A DNA stretch of 64,000 bases, taken from NCBI GenBank assembly GCA_043228905.1, contig JBHGNT010000001.1, positions 14,570,001-14,634,000 of the forward strand, read 5' to 3'. The position numbers and the translations under genes were made by a program. Shown here piece by piece: positions 1 through 11,939 of the stretch. How positions within the stretch are numbered: position 1 is the stretch's first letter; the number at the start of each line of letters is the position of its first letter. The DNA comes from Azolla caroliniana. Taxonomy: Eukaryota > Polypodiophyta. The notes under the pieces are model-generated. The model was not told where the DNA came from and searched no databases. It saw only the letters and a list, made by a program, of their open reading frames with translations.

Positions 1-120
1 AATGATGCTTGTTATGTTTGAGTGCATGAGGTGAAACTTGTATTTGAGCATTGAGATGAGCAAACTTGAAAAACAACGAAAGGAAATAGTTTACAATGGG
101 GTAGGAAATAATGAACAGAG

Positions 121-153
121 GAAGCAAAAGCAAAAGCAAAAGCAAAAGCAAAA
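121..153. repeat. AAAAGC short tandem repeat
   Basis: About five consecutive AAAAGC units. A shorter run of the same unit lies at 14546-14568 on the far side of Copia-1. Confidence 0.8.
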
Positions 154-850
154 TGTGAATTAGTGGGTTTGGTGTGGCAATACCTAAGACAACAATAAGA
201 AAAAACAAGAGCAAGAATGAGAGTGAACCTCAAATAACAGTGCAATATTGATTTTAGTCTAATATGAGCTCAAAGTTCTTGTTTGGACAAAGCTACGAAT
301 TGAGACAAAAATTTATTGCATAAACCAAGCTAAGATGATCAACATATGGAATAAGGATGATGAAATTTCCATCTTCAGCCTTCTTGGTGTACAAACACAC
401 ATTTTCATCATGATGAAGGTAGTCATTGGATTGCATGTGTTAGTGGAGCTACATATATCATTCTAAGGGAAATGCTCGAGCCCATGAAGACTCTTTTTCA
501 GCATGCAATGGAATGTTCCTTTTGGGGAAAGATGGAATCGCAACACATTGAATATAAAATTTGTCATAAACATCATCATGAAAGAAGAAGCATTTTACAT
601 CAAGTTTGTCAAACTTCCATATAATAACAATCGAAAGGAAACACCAAATGGTGGAAAATTTGACAACAAAATATTTTGTCCAAGTTAGTACCATGCTAAT
701 GCTTAAAGCTTCATGTAATGACATGTGCTTGTAGTTAGGCTTTTCATTTGGACCGATTGTTATTGTGGGGGAAGTTCACAAGCTCATGTGCATTGTTTTG
801 AAATATGGGCTTAATCTTCAATTCCATCACCAATTTCCAGGTCAATCTAT

Positions 851-1252
851 ATGTCATCTTCATATTTTTTGATGAAGCATGAGAGTTCACAAACCTATAG
901 CCCATGTCACCTTTTGGGACTAAAGAAAAATAAGACCAACTTTTTCACCCTTCGGAAACTATGGGAAATGAAACCTCACATCCTTCGCTTGATGTTTGAG
1001 ATTACACCAAAGATAATTCAATGCATGGACATAAGATTCACATGGAAGGACTCAAAGATGGTAAAAAAAGGAAAAGTAGTTCAAGAGTTTGCAAGGATTC
1101 TTGTGCTGAGCAATGTGTATGGGATGAATCACCGTTTGCATGTTTTACTCCAAAATGGTGAAAGGTTAGCTTTTCCAATGACTCCTCCATCAAGAAGGTA
1201 CCTGCTAGATGTGGACATAAGCGTTACATTCAAACACGTGAAGATAATATAG
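851..1252 (+). CDS. Unrecognised open frame, doubtful
   Basis: An open frame of 133 codons with no domain I recognise. It lacks transposon signature motifs (no DSG, xxDD or zinc knuckle) and has no obvious membrane segment. Around residues 35-60 it is rich in Ile, Met and Lys. It sits 370 bp left of the Copia-1 insertion, in decayed DNA. It could be a chance frame, an exon remnant or part of a decayed Gypsy gag/protease region. Confidence 0.15.
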   Translation: MSSSYFLMKHESSQTYSPCHLLGLKKNKTNFFTLRKLWEMKPHILRLMFEITPKIIQCMDIRFTWKDSKMVKKGKVVQEFARILVLSNVYGMNHRLHVLLQNGERLAFPMTPPSRRYLLDVDISVTFKHVKII

Positions 1253-1625
1253 TTGTAAGAGAGCCCTTCCATTCCAAAAACATTCTCTACCTCCTTCATT
1301 GAATGATAACATGGGTGTAGTTGATAAGATGAGCCCCCATTTGCACACAACCCTAAAGTACAAGAATTTATGCATACAAAGTTGGTGACACTTCTTGGAT
1401 GGTCTAAAAATATTGAAGTTGATTGGCGGAAGATCTAGTACAATTATCACTATCCAAACATTAAATAAAAAAAATTGGATCAATTTCAACTTATTTAATC
1501 CATTCGAAAACAACTAAAGTATTGATATACCTAGTCAAGGCACAAATGTTGGAATTTACCTAAGCTTAAATAGAAGTTTATGTAAAAATGAATGCAAATT
1601 AGCACACAAAAATATATGAAATGAA

Positions 1626-1877
1626 TGTTGAAAATAACTTTAATTTAAAATAGAAACTAATTAGTTAGGAAGCATTATCTAAAAATAGGAGTGACTGTTA
1701 CAACTACAACAAACACATTTTAGATGTATTTAAATCACTACAATACCACATATTTGTGGGTGAGTTCATCAAAGAATACATGTACAAGTTTATACGTTAA
1801 TTCCAATATTTAGTTTTTAATCTCTTTCCTCTTCATCTCTGTCCTAATCTCTGTCTGTCGAAGTTATAATCCTTACA
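1626..1877 (+). repeat. Copia-1 5' LTR
   Basis: A 252-bp repeat beginning TGTTGAAAATAAC and ending CCTTACA, matching 13497-13748 with about a dozen differences. The primer-binding site follows directly. Confidence 0.92.
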
Positions 1878-1986
1878 TGGTATCAAAGCAGAGTTTTGAT
1901 AAAAAACCTGAAAGTTATCCTCTTGAGCCATATATCTCTAAACCATTAGTCATAATCCCTGCACACTCAAAGTTATCCACAATCAA

Positions 1987-2690
1987 TATGACTACATCAA
2001 GTAGGAAATACGTCTTAGATAAGCTAACGGAGAAAAACTTCAAAAATTGGAAGTCGAAGATAGAATTGGTACTAGATATTGAAGGGCTTCTCGAGGTTGT
2101 GAATGGCACCTAGGAAGAACCAATAGATAAAACATAAGAAGAATGTAAAACATGGAAGGCTCGAGACAAAATGGCACGCTTAGAAATTCTACTACACGTA
2201 GATGACAAGCAAGCAGACATTATCCGAAGACTCACCACGACTGTTGCAATGTGGACAAAACTGAAAGAGCTGTACGAGCCACATGATGGTACGGCTAAGC
2301 TACATACATTAGGTGCATTTTTCAATAGGTGGCTGGGTTGCTGAAGCTACATGTCTGTTCAACAGGTAAAAACTTAAATATGTTGCAATATTCATTGTAA
2401 TACTGGACTATTTTGTAGATTGTCTTCTTTAAATACCAATGGAGGATATTTTTTTTGGAAAAAAACAAAACAAAGTGGAAGCTTCAAGGTGACATGTAGG
2501 TATTGTAAAAAGGATGGACACACAAAAAGAGTGCGTCGATTCAAGCAAGTTGATCTAAATAAAGCAAGTTGGCCACAAGCACATTGTGTGGAGATTCCAG
2601 AAGGTAATGATGATAAATTTGAATACTCTTCGGATAATGGAGAAGAACAGAATGAAGAAGTTATACATCCAAGCATATCACATCAATACT
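1987..2690 (+). pseudogene. Copia-1 gag remnant
   Basis: The start at 1987 opens a Copia-type Gag with the usual N-terminal pattern: a Leu/Thr-rich start, then FKNWK, then a Trp-containing helix region. In-frame stops interrupt it at about 2111 and again about 30 bases later. The zinc knuckle near 2491-2550 starts CRYCKKDGHTK, but its last Cys is replaced (Arg-Arg follows), so it could not bind zinc normally. An acidic linker (DNGEEQNEE) leads towards the protease. Confidence 0.75.
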
Positions 2691-2696
2691 AATGGA

Positions 2697-3054
2697 GGGG
2701 GAAATAAACGAGATCATGATACTTGGTTTCTCGATACGGGTGCTACACACCATCTTACTTATCGGAAGGATTGGTTGGAGGAGTATCAAGAACTACCAAC
2801 CCTACTTAGGGTTGTATTCGAAGACAATGGATAGAAACTAGAAGTGGGAAAAGGTAACATTTGTTTGATAATGGAAAATGATAATCACATAAAAATTACA
2901 GATGTGTATTATGTACCTGGAGTGGCAAAACACTTATTGTCAGTTGGACAAGCTACCAACAATGGGCTCACTATCGAATTCACTAAGAACCAAGCCATGA
3001 TACATCTCCATAAAGGCAAGAGCAAAGCTATAATATGTCCCAAGCAAGGCCATC
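2697..3054 (+). pseudogene. Copia-1 protease remnant, cut by G1
   Basis: A pepsin-type retrotransposon protease with the motif FLDTGATHHLT (Asp in DTGA, near 2730-2760). It is followed by the Copia pattern VYYVPGVAKHLLSVGQ. One in-frame stop lies at about 2832. The reading frame runs to position 3054, where G1 is inserted, and resumes at 10064 after the duplicated CCATC. Confidence 0.8.
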
Positions 3055-3510
3055 TGTTACGGGCATGACCATATAATATCCCGTGGTAAGAATTTACCGT
3101 AGTATTCTATACACGTGGATAAGTGTGAGGGTTAAACGAGAGTGTAAAGAAGGGGAGGATTACTTTTAATCCTCGGGATTGAGACAACCCATTAGGTCAA
3201 GTGTGAACTTGCCTGGGGGCCTTGGGTATCGCTATAAATAAGAGGCCTAGCTACCCTCATTGGATCATCTTTTTGACTACATCGAGACTCTGCTCGTGTG
3301 GTGGGTCAACTCTTGTAGCGAGCGCGCCAGCACCAGGTACGACTCGACGCCACGGCGGTGGTATGGGACGCCGATCGAGGCTCGAGTCCGTCTCGATCCC
3401 TTCGCTCGGGGGTGGTCGGGTGGATCGGCACCCTTCTTTCTCTTTCTCCTTTCTATCTTTCATTTCTTTATCCTTATCTTAAGCTTACTTTAGTACCTAG
3501 ATCTATAATA
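3055..3510 (+). repeat. G1 5' LTR
   Basis: A 456-bp repeat starting TGTTACGGGCATGACC and ending CTATAATA, so the 3' terminus is TA rather than the usual CA. GCTATAAATAAGAGG (about 3230-3244) is a good TATA box for the element's own transcript. Short frames inside it (60-86 codons) are repeated exactly in the other LTR and are not genes. Confidence 0.95.
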
Positions 3511-3749
3511 TTTGGTATCAGATTTTTGTACTAATGTTTCTTTGTTTTTCATTTGTCTTTTGATTGATGCTGATCGACCGTTGTGCGGTTGGCCTTGATC
3601 TAGACAACGATCAACAAAGAACTTCGGTAACTCTTTCCATAATTTTTCTTTCTATTCTCTCTTGTCCCATCTAATCATGTGTTTAGTTTATATGTAATTT
3701 TTTTCATTAAGTCAATGATGTTGTAGTGGTCTTTAATTGATTATCTAAA

Positions 3750-4025
3750 ACGTTTACATATGTGCACGAGGTCAATACCTCGTTTGACATATTAATAATA
3801 TGTGATGAGTGTCGTATGCGTACGAGGTTAATACCTCAATTACGTATTACTTTCACGAACATATGTTACGTTTGCGTATGATTTTAATACCTTGATTTGT
3901 TGTAAACGATATGCGGTTGGTCTCGTATTCGTAAGAGGTCAATACCTCAATTGCGTATTACGATGATCTCTTATTTGTGGATGTTTCGTGTGCGTAGAGG
4001 TATATACCTCGATTACGTATCTCGA
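3750..4025. repeat. Hairpin repeat array in the G1 leader
   Basis: Several units of roughly 55-62 bp, each centred on an inverted repeat GAGGT-nn-ATACCTC: 3767-3782, 3824-3837, 3935-3948 and 3997-4010, with a decayed copy near 3881-3893. Each palindrome is followed by a variant of TTACGTATTA. It lies in the untranslated leader between primer site and gag, where retroelements often keep packaging or translation-control structures; that role is inference. Confidence 0.8.
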
Positions 4026-5192
4026 TCACATCATTTGTGGCTATTTAATATAACGATATGTTTAATATAGGCATATGTGGTCACATATATACGTATTTGA
4101 TCGTATATATGTGAAAAGTAAACATATGTGTATATTCGTTATTACGTGATTATGTCGAAAGTTGTCATGGTCGGGAAAAGGATGTTGGTGGCCGTCCTCA
4201 CATTTTTGTGAGAATGGCGTTGTCACCATCCCTTTTTCAACAATTTTTTATTGTTGATAACCCCGTTGATGACCTCGATTTCGTTACGTAAAGAAACGCA
4301 AATAGCCATAATGATGTTGAGTACGTAGGGCTTGACCCACTTCAAGTGAGGTCGCTCCAATGACGCACGTATCCAACATCCCTCCCTCGTTACATGGATA
4401 CGATGCCACCATGAGCTCGTTCTTACGAGAGGCATTCGTAATGATGTGACCATGTGATGGCCCAAGTGAGCCTACTACGAAACAAGGGCTCATTTGGCTT
4501 CACCATTAGGTTGCACTTTGGCGTATGCCATCGTAATTACGAGACTTGAGGATAGGTAACGTACCAACATAGTTTTGGTAAATGAGGGCGAAATAAGGAC
4601 CCTTGACATATATGTTCTTTGAAAAAAAACATATATGATCTCGCATATCTCTTATACGCATCAAACATTAAGCATTCGAGAAGAGCAACTTACTTGGTTG
4701 GCTCAAGTGTTTAATGTATTTGTTCTCGAGGTCTCGAGTTCAAATATGACCAAGACCATACAACATCCTTGATACATATGACTATAACACATGTTTAGAC
4801 TTAAGGTCTAAGTGCACCTCGGGGTCCTCGTAATAGGACTTAAAGAGCCGAAACCACATATGTGGGCACCGAAACATAGTTTATTGTTAACATTTTTTTC
4901 GTGTATAAACTATTCATGACGCGAACATACATGGTTGAGCCTCGGGGAGCCACCATGAAAAAATCGATATAGAGATCAGGGAAAGACATTTATTTGTCAC
5001 CCCCATGGTTTTTAAAACACCTTTGTGTTACCATAGTAACCTGATCTTGAACCTCATCTCATACGTCTAGAGGGGTATTGACGTGAGATCATGATATCGA
5101 TTAATGTTTGCCCATGATATGTTTACATCACGACATGATGTTATGACTATCTCTCTGACCTTATCCTATTTCTTTTCCAGAAATAATCTTTA
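4026..5192. other. Rest of the G1 leader, no gene
   Basis: Non-coding leader of the G1 genomic RNA. It contains a tRNA-like A box/B box pair (4699-4746) and no convincing coding frame; an 80-codon minus-strand frame at 4223-4465 has no recognisable feature. Gag begins at 5193. Confidence 0.6.
4699..4746 (+). other. tRNA-like A box and weak B box in the G1 leader
   Basis: TGGCTCAAGTG (4699-4709) fits the Pol III A-box consensus at every position. GAGTTCAAATA (4736-4746) is a degraded B box at normal tRNA spacing. There are no acceptor stems, so this is not a tRNA gene. Confidence 0.4.
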
Positions 5193-8100
5193 ATGGCTCA
5201 AATTAACGACCCCATGTCATCCGCTCAAGCGGAAGGAACTCAAGGGAATCCTCCTGGACAAATGTCCACTGAGATGTATTTGGCACAAATAACCCAATAC
5301 CTTAGTTTCACCGCTCAACAGATGACCGAACTTCGGCAATCTCAGAGTGCTCTTGAGGCACGTGTCATTAGTCTACAACGTGAGACTAATAGACCTGATG
5401 AGTGACAAGGTGAACCATCATTTGTCGTTAAGCCATTTACCGGAGACAAAAAGGAAAGAACCGAAGAAGCAATCTGCACATGGCTAGGACGATGGGAGTC
5501 TCATTTTGAGCTCTATCCCACGCCAAATAGTACGAAGATTGCATATGTCGGCCGAGAACTCGGGGGTAAGGCCGCCGCCTGGTGGCGTGGCCTCCGTACT
5601 ATGGGGAAATTGCCCGATACCTGGACAGATTTTGTCACGGTTTTTAAGGGCCAATTTCTGCAACCTCCCTCTCGAACCGAGGCAGCACAAGCTTTAATGA
5701 ACCTCTCTAGCAGGAAATTTTCCTCGCTAGAAGACTATGTTCACCATGCTAGAACCCAAATCCAAAAATCGGGTCTAGAAGGGGACAATTGGTTGATAGC
5801 TTGTTTTGTCAATGGCATCCCCAATTCGGACTATCACTGGATAGTGCACGATAAGGATCCAAAATCCTTCGAAGAGGCCGTTGAAATAGTTCTTCGCTAT
5901 CAACGCACTTTGAAGAAGGACCATAACAAACCCAACGAAGTGCCCGGGACTAAGCAGTTGCAATTTGTTGGGAAACGCAAGACACCCAACGAATTCCTGG
6001 ATCGCGATTGTAAGCGACAACATCCTTTTTGTGTATTCTGCAAAAAGAAGGGTCATACAAAAGATCAATGTCGAAAGCTCCAACGGAAAGAGCACGACAA
6101 CAAAGCTAAAGCTGCAGACCATAAAGGTCAGATTCCTAATGTCCTTCAGGTCTATACACATCATTTAAGTAATTGTGAATGTTCTTTCCCTCACTATGTA
6201 TTGGGTCCCAATGATTTACTACGTGCAAACGGGTATATCAATAGATCTCCCGTACAATTTTTATTTGATTCGGGAAGCTCACACAATTTTGTGAATGATC
6301 GTTTGGTTCAGATATGGGGAATCCAACCCACCGTAAGTGATCACACCTACACGGTGCACTTGGCTGATGGAAGAGTACAATACATCAACGGGGCGATTCA
6401 TTCATTAGGAATTTCTATTGATACTTATATAGAGGAAGTAGACTTCCATGTAATGAATCTTTGTACCACCGATGTAATACTGGGTTATCCCTGGTTTTAT
6501 AATAAAAACTCTTCTTTATTTATTGATTGGGTTCGTCATTCCATTTCTTTTGTACTGAACGATTGTACGCATTTTATTCAATGTGTAAAAAAACAATCCC
6601 TCTCGATTGTTTCCTCGTGTCCATCAATATCCGAGTTGTCTTGTTCTACGTTATTTTATTGTGTACTTGATCCGGACATTCACGTTTACAATATTGATAA
6701 TGTCCCGATTCAATTAACATATTTTGAACAACAACAACTTGATGAAATCTTAAATGATTTTCATGATGTTTTTCCAAGTGAACTACCTAATGGGTTACCT
6801 CCTAAATGTAATATAGACCATCGTATAGATATTGTACCTGGTGTTGCACCAATAAGTATACCTCCGTATCGCTTAAGTCGATCCGAAGAAGATGAGGTAT
6901 CTAAGCAACTCAAGGACTATTTACGAATGGGTTATATACGTTATAGTAAATCTCCATGGGGTGCACCAGTTCTCTTGGTTAAAAAGAAAGAGGGCACATG
7001 GCGTATGTGTATTAATTACCGACGCTTGAATAAAGTGACGATCAAGAATTCGTATCCATTGCCCCGGGCTGACGATCTAATTGACCGTCTCCAGGGAGCT
7101 CGGTATTTTACAAAACTTGATCTCCGTACTGGCTACCATCAAATACGAATAAGTGAGGACGATGTTCCTAAAACGGCATTTCGTACGCGCTATGGCCATT
7201 ACGAGTTTTTGGTTATGCCTTTTGGTTTGGCCAATGCTCCGGCTACTTTTCAACAAGAAATGAATGACATTTTCCGAGAACAACTTGGAAAATTTGTCGT
7301 TATTTTCTTGGATGATATTTTAGTTTATAGCCGTACATTACAAGAACATGCTAGACATGTCCGCTTTGTTTTACAAACATTGCGTGACAAACAATTTTAT
7401 GCGAAGATCTCAAAATGTGAGTTCTTCAAGAAATCAATTACTTATCTAGGACATCTCATAACCGAACGAGGAGTTGAAATTGATCCTTCTCGCATTGAGA
7501 AAATCAAGCTTTGGCCCACTCTTCGGAAGTTCGATCATTCCTTGGTTTTGTGGGGTTTTTGCGAAAGTCTCTTCGTAATTACTCCCAATTGACGACGCCG
7601 TTTACTGATCTTTTAAAAGGTCAAACTCGTAAGTCTACAAAACCTATTGTGTGGAATGCTACACTAGACCTCGCCTTTAAGGAACTGAAGGACCTGGTTT
7701 GCAAGGCTCCTTCACTTCTTTTACCTGATCCTTCAAAACCTTTTGAGGTTGAAACCGATGCAAGCGATTATGCTATAGGTGCTGTCTTGTATCAAGATGG
7801 TAAACCAATAGCATTCGAGAGTAAGAAACTTGATTCTGCTCAATGTCGGTATACCGTTCAAGAAAAGGAATTATTTGCAGTTATACATGCGCTCAAAACA
7901 TGGCGCCATTATCTTTATGGAAATCACTTTGTGGTAACTACGGACCACGAGTCCTTGAAATATTTTTGTGACCAACAAGACCTGAAAGGTCGTAAGGCAC
8001 GATGGGTTGATCTCATCCAGGACTTTGATTTTTCCATACGATATCGTAAAGGTTCCATGAACACTGTCGCTGATGCACTAAGTCGCATCCGTGAAGTTAA

Positions 8101-9616
8101 CACGCTTAGCTTCACTGAAATATCATCAGATCTTTATGATCACCTTCGAGGAAAGTATCCTGATGACAGTTATTTCGCAAAATACTGGGCAAGAGTTGAG
8201 TCTGGAACAGACACCACCACATCCTCGAAGGAATACTTCCACATTGCTAACGGTTTGCTCTACCGTAATGGGAAGGTTTGTGTTCCAGATTTACCCGAGG
8301 TCAAAAAGAGGATTCTTTTTGAATGCCATGATGCACCCTCAGCAGGGCACCCTGGAATACATCGCACACTCGTTCTCATCTCCACTCAATTTTATTGGCC
8401 TAAGATGCGTCCTGACATACATAGCTATGTGACTAAATGTCACCAGTGTCAGGTTAACAAAGCCGAGCGACTTAAAGCCGCAGGACTTTTACATCCCTTG
8501 GACATTCCCAATAATAAGTGGGAAAGTATATCCATGGATTTTATTGTTAGCCTTCCTCGCACCCAAAAAGGTCATGATGCCATCTGGGTTGTCGTTGATC
8601 GACTAACTAAAATGGCCAGATTTATTGCTACTAAAACCACGGTAACAGCTCCTGAATTGGCTTACCAATTCGTTGACGAATTGTTTCGTTTTTATGGGTT
8701 ACCGATGGATATCGTGAGTGATCGAGATCCAAAGTTTACTAGTGACTTCTGGACACAAGTCTTTAAGAAGTTAGAAACTACGTTGAGCATGAGCTCCACG
8801 GATCATGCTCAATCCGATGGACAGACAGAACGAGTAAATCAAATTATTGAGGACATGCTTCGAGCATACGTTGGTGCAAAACCAACAAAATGGGAACGTT
8901 ATCTCCCAATTTTGGAGTTTGCTTATAACAGCTCCAAGCATACGTCGACGGCATATAGTCCTTTTATGTTGATGTATGGTTTTTAGCCATGAGCCCCGAT
9001 TGATGTTAATATACATCATGATGAGTTGCGAAGTACGCAAAACTTTCTTCGGGATATGCAAGATATGTTGCATATTGCACGAGATAATATAAAAACAGCT
9101 CAAGATAGAGCGCGTTTTTATGCCGATCATCATAGGCAACCTCGTGTATTCAACCCTGGACAGAAGGTATTTTTACGTGTACCTCACAATTCTAAGACAT
9201 TGTCTACGGGTAAGTGCGCTAAGTTAGCCCCACGGTTTTGTGGACCTTTTACAGTCCTCAAACGCATTGGGTCATCAGCCTATCGTCTCGCTCTTCCCGA
9301 TGGTGTCGGAATTCATCCAGTCTTTCATGTGAGTCGTCTAAAAGAACTTCTAGGTTCTGGCGACAATACAGTTACGACTGAAACTTTGGTTACTTCTGAA
9401 GAATTATCTTCTAAACCACATGTACCAGAAAGAATTCTCGATGTTAAAGCAAAAAAATTACGTACTAAAGAAATCCGAGAATTTAAAATAAAATGGATGG
9501 ATAAATCAATAAAAGATGCCACATGGGAACGCGAAAATACTCTTAGAACTAACTTCCCTAACTTTCCATTGCAAGAGTGCAATGTTTTAAAGAGGGGGAG
9601 TATGTTACGGGCATGA
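5193..9616 (+). pseudogene. G1 gag-pol polyprotein with chromodomain, broken
   Basis: Domains in order: Gag (5193 to about 6000); CCHC knuckle [14 protein letters not shown] (6030-6071); protease DSGSS (Asp at 6267); RT with FLDD (7305-7316); RNase H starting near TDASDYAIGAVLY; integrase with HHCC (about 8310-8450) and D-D-E at 8537, 8720 and 8828; chromodomain near 9460-9570 with KWMDKSIKDATWE. ATG 5193 is chosen because the Gag frame begins there. The breaks are TGA at 5403, a frameshift near 7515, TAG at 8984 and TGA at 8990. All three stops could be C-to-T changes. Catalytic residues are otherwise intact. The chromodomain is expected to guide integration through modified histones. Confidence 0.92.
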
Positions 9617-10058
9617 CCATATAATATCCCGTGGTAAGAATTTACCGTAGTATTCTATACACGTGGATAAGTGTGAGGGTTAAACGAGAGTGTAAAGAAG
9701 GGGAGGATTACTTTTAATCCTCGGGATTGAGACAACCCATTAGGTCAAGTGTGAACTTGCCTGGGGGCCTTGGGTATCGCTATAAATAAGAGGCCTAGCT
9801 ACCCTCATTGGATCATCTTTTTGACTACATCGAGACTCTGCTCGTGTGGTGGGTCAACTCTTGTAGCGAGCGCGCCAGCACCAGGTACGACTCGACGCCA
9901 CGGCGGTGGTATGGGACGCCGATCGAGGCTCGAGTCCGTCTCGATCCCTTCGCTCGGGGGTGGTCGGGTGGATCGGCACCCTTCTTTCTCTTTCTCCTTT
10001 CTATCTTTCATTTCTTTATCCTTATCTTAAGCTTACTTTAGTACCTAGATCTATAATA
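9603..10058 (+). repeat. G1 3' LTR
   Basis: 456 bp that I could not distinguish from 3055-3510. Followed by CCATC and the resumed Copia-1 frame. Confidence 0.95.
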
Positions 10059-10063
10059 CCATC

Positions 10064-11040
10064 TATATCCTATTGCAGCAAAACAAATAGAGGCATTGTC
10101 AACAGAGGTATGTCAAAACCATAATCAAGATAATGTTTCTTCCACATACCTATGTCATTGCAGGCTTGGACACATACATATACGAGCACTACGAGAATGT
10201 CAAAAACAAAAATCTGTAAGAGGCCTGCCAACTGTAAGTTTCGAAACCCTCAAGGTATGTGAAGGCTGTCTCTACGGAAAGATGTCACATAAATCATTCT
10301 CACCAAGTAGCACAAACACGACTAAGCCACTACAATTAGTACATTTGGATCTATGTGGTCCATCTTCTATTCCATCTATGTTTGGTGCAAAATATTTCAT
10401 TACATTCATAGACAACACTACAAGATTCACAATAGTCAGTTTCTTGAAGCATAAGGCACAAGCATTTTCAACATTTAAAAGCCTTTTAGAAAACCAAACG
10501 AATCAATACAATCAAAGTCATCCGTAGTGACAATGGAGGGGAATTTACTTCAGAGAGTGGGAATTTACTTCAGTTTTGCCAACAACATGGAATCCTTCAT
10601 AAAAAATCAGTGCCATACACCCCTCAACAAAATGGTGTCGCTGAAAGGAAAAACCGAACACTTCTTAATGCTGCTAGAAGCATGCTAGCAACTAGCAAAA
10701 TGCACCACCGATTTTGGGAAGATGTAGTGGCAACAACGTGCTATCGGCAAAATAGGACTCCTCACCGTGCTCTACAAGGAGCTATACCATTCACACTATG
10801 GTATGGCCAATCTCATGATGTTCCACATCTCAAAGTCTTTGGAACAGTAGCATATACCTACATACAATCAAAGAACAAGTCAAAGCTAGAGAATCATTGC
10901 ACCAAAGGGAGGTTTATTGGATATGGAGACCCCTATGGAGTAAAAGCCTACAAGATTTATCTCCCTTAGTCAGGTAAACTTGTGTTTAGTCGATTTGTCA
11001 AGTTTGATGAAGAATTTGTGATTTGTGGTTAGGTTGGAAG
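10064..11040 (+). pseudogene. Copia-1 integrase remnant
   Basis: Continuation of Copia-1 pol. Zinc-binding HHCC region (RLGHIHIRALRE, later CEGCLYGK) at about 10150-10290; first Asp in HLDLCGPS; second Asp in RSDNGGEF (near 10520); Glu in QQNGVAERKNRT (near 10630). The core triad is therefore present. The frame breaks near 10500. A 14-bp stretch is repeated at 10540-10553 and 10560-10573, inserting 20 bp just after the second Asp. A stop near 10969 interrupts the C-terminal part, which otherwise runs to about 11040. Confidence 0.82.
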
Positions 11041-11939
11041 ATCAGAGACCTCATCCTTGGAGGGCATCTCATGTGACATCTTCCAAGACATGGCAACCAC
11101 AAGGGAAAAAGAAATAAACACTAGTGGATGCGGATTACAAAGGAAAACTTTAAAACAAGCACACACTGATGCAAACATGGGCGACGAAGTCGACTCAATG
11201 GGAGACCTTGAGGAGGAAAATAAAGTTTGTAGAAAATTTGATGAAGAACCCCAATATACTATCAAGACACGCAATAGAACCCATCAAGAAAGCCAAGCAA
11301 ACCCAGTACCATCAGACTCTACGGCAAAATGTGCCGCAGGCATGGGCATCAACAATAAAATCAAGACATACAATAAACAAATTCATCATGGAAACCCTTT
11401 ACTTGAAGCTGCAACCAGGTCTAAGAAGGAGATCCCTGCCTCGATGAGCTTGGATGATGTGGAAAGGAAGGGGATAGCATAACTCGAGCACCACATGAAA
11501 GCTGCAACGAAGTCCTCGACACCATCATCGACCGATGGGGCTGTTGGGAGATGCAAAGAACCTGCAAATAACAGGGAACGAGTTCAACCAACAAAATAAA
11601 ATAAAAGAAAGGAGGCAAACCTGATACAATCAGTGGAGCAGAGGGTATATTTAGTAATTCAACAATCCAAAACTGCATTAGATCAGAAGACAAAGATTCA
11701 GATGATGAACATTGTAACAAAGATGAGGCGTTAGAAAACAATAAAAAAGGGGGCAAGAAAAAAGTAAAACTGTTAAGTGACATATATAACACCATAAAAG
11801 AGCTCTCAAATCACTTCATTGTTGAAATCGAATCTGACATATTAACTTTTATAGCAGACATGAAAGATGAAGGAGGGGATCTTGCACCGATCATTAATCT
11901 TAAGCAAGCGCTCCGGAGCACAGAAAACGAATCTTGGAT
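11041..11939 (+). other. Copia-1 spacer between integrase and RT, decayed
   Basis: In an intact Copia element this is the poorly conserved linker between integrase and RT. Here it holds broken frames (for example 11057-11482) rich in Lys, Glu and Asn and without motifs. No separate gene is visible. Confidence 0.5.

Larger units (their letters stand above)
1..1625. other. Old flanking sequence, mostly non-coding
   Basis: AT-rich sequence left of Copia-1, with no intact gene that I can recognise. It contains an AAAAGC-type short tandem repeat (121-153) and one 133-codon open frame (851-1252). A similar AAAAGC repeat occurs on the other side of Copia-1 (14546-14568), next to clear Gypsy pol remnants. 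Both flanks may therefore belong to one decayed Gypsy element into which Copia-1 inserted; that is inference. Confidence 0.4.
3055..10058 (+). mobile_element. G1: chromodomain Gypsy (chromovirus), very recent
   Basis: A 7004-bp Gypsy element with two 456-bp LTRs that look identical base for base, flanked by the 5-bp duplication CCATC (3050-3054 and 10059-10063). An initiator-Met-type primer site (TGGTATCAGA, 3513-3522) follows the 5' LTR. The purine tract AAAGAGGGGGAGTA (9589-9602) precedes the 3' LTR. A long leader (3511-5192) with a hairpin array precedes one gag-pol frame ending in a chromodomain, which defines a chromovirus; I do not assign the clade. The frame carries three stop codons and a frameshift despite the matching LTRs. 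Confidence 0.96.

Noticed and set aside
3222-3493. Short open frames in the G1 LTRs (also 9770-10124)
   Set aside because: They lie within LTR sequence repeated exactly at both ends and have no coding signature.
3750-4025. CRISPR-like array
   Set aside because: Regular palindromic repeats, but in a plant retroelement leader, with too few irregular units, conserved 'spacers' and no cas genes.
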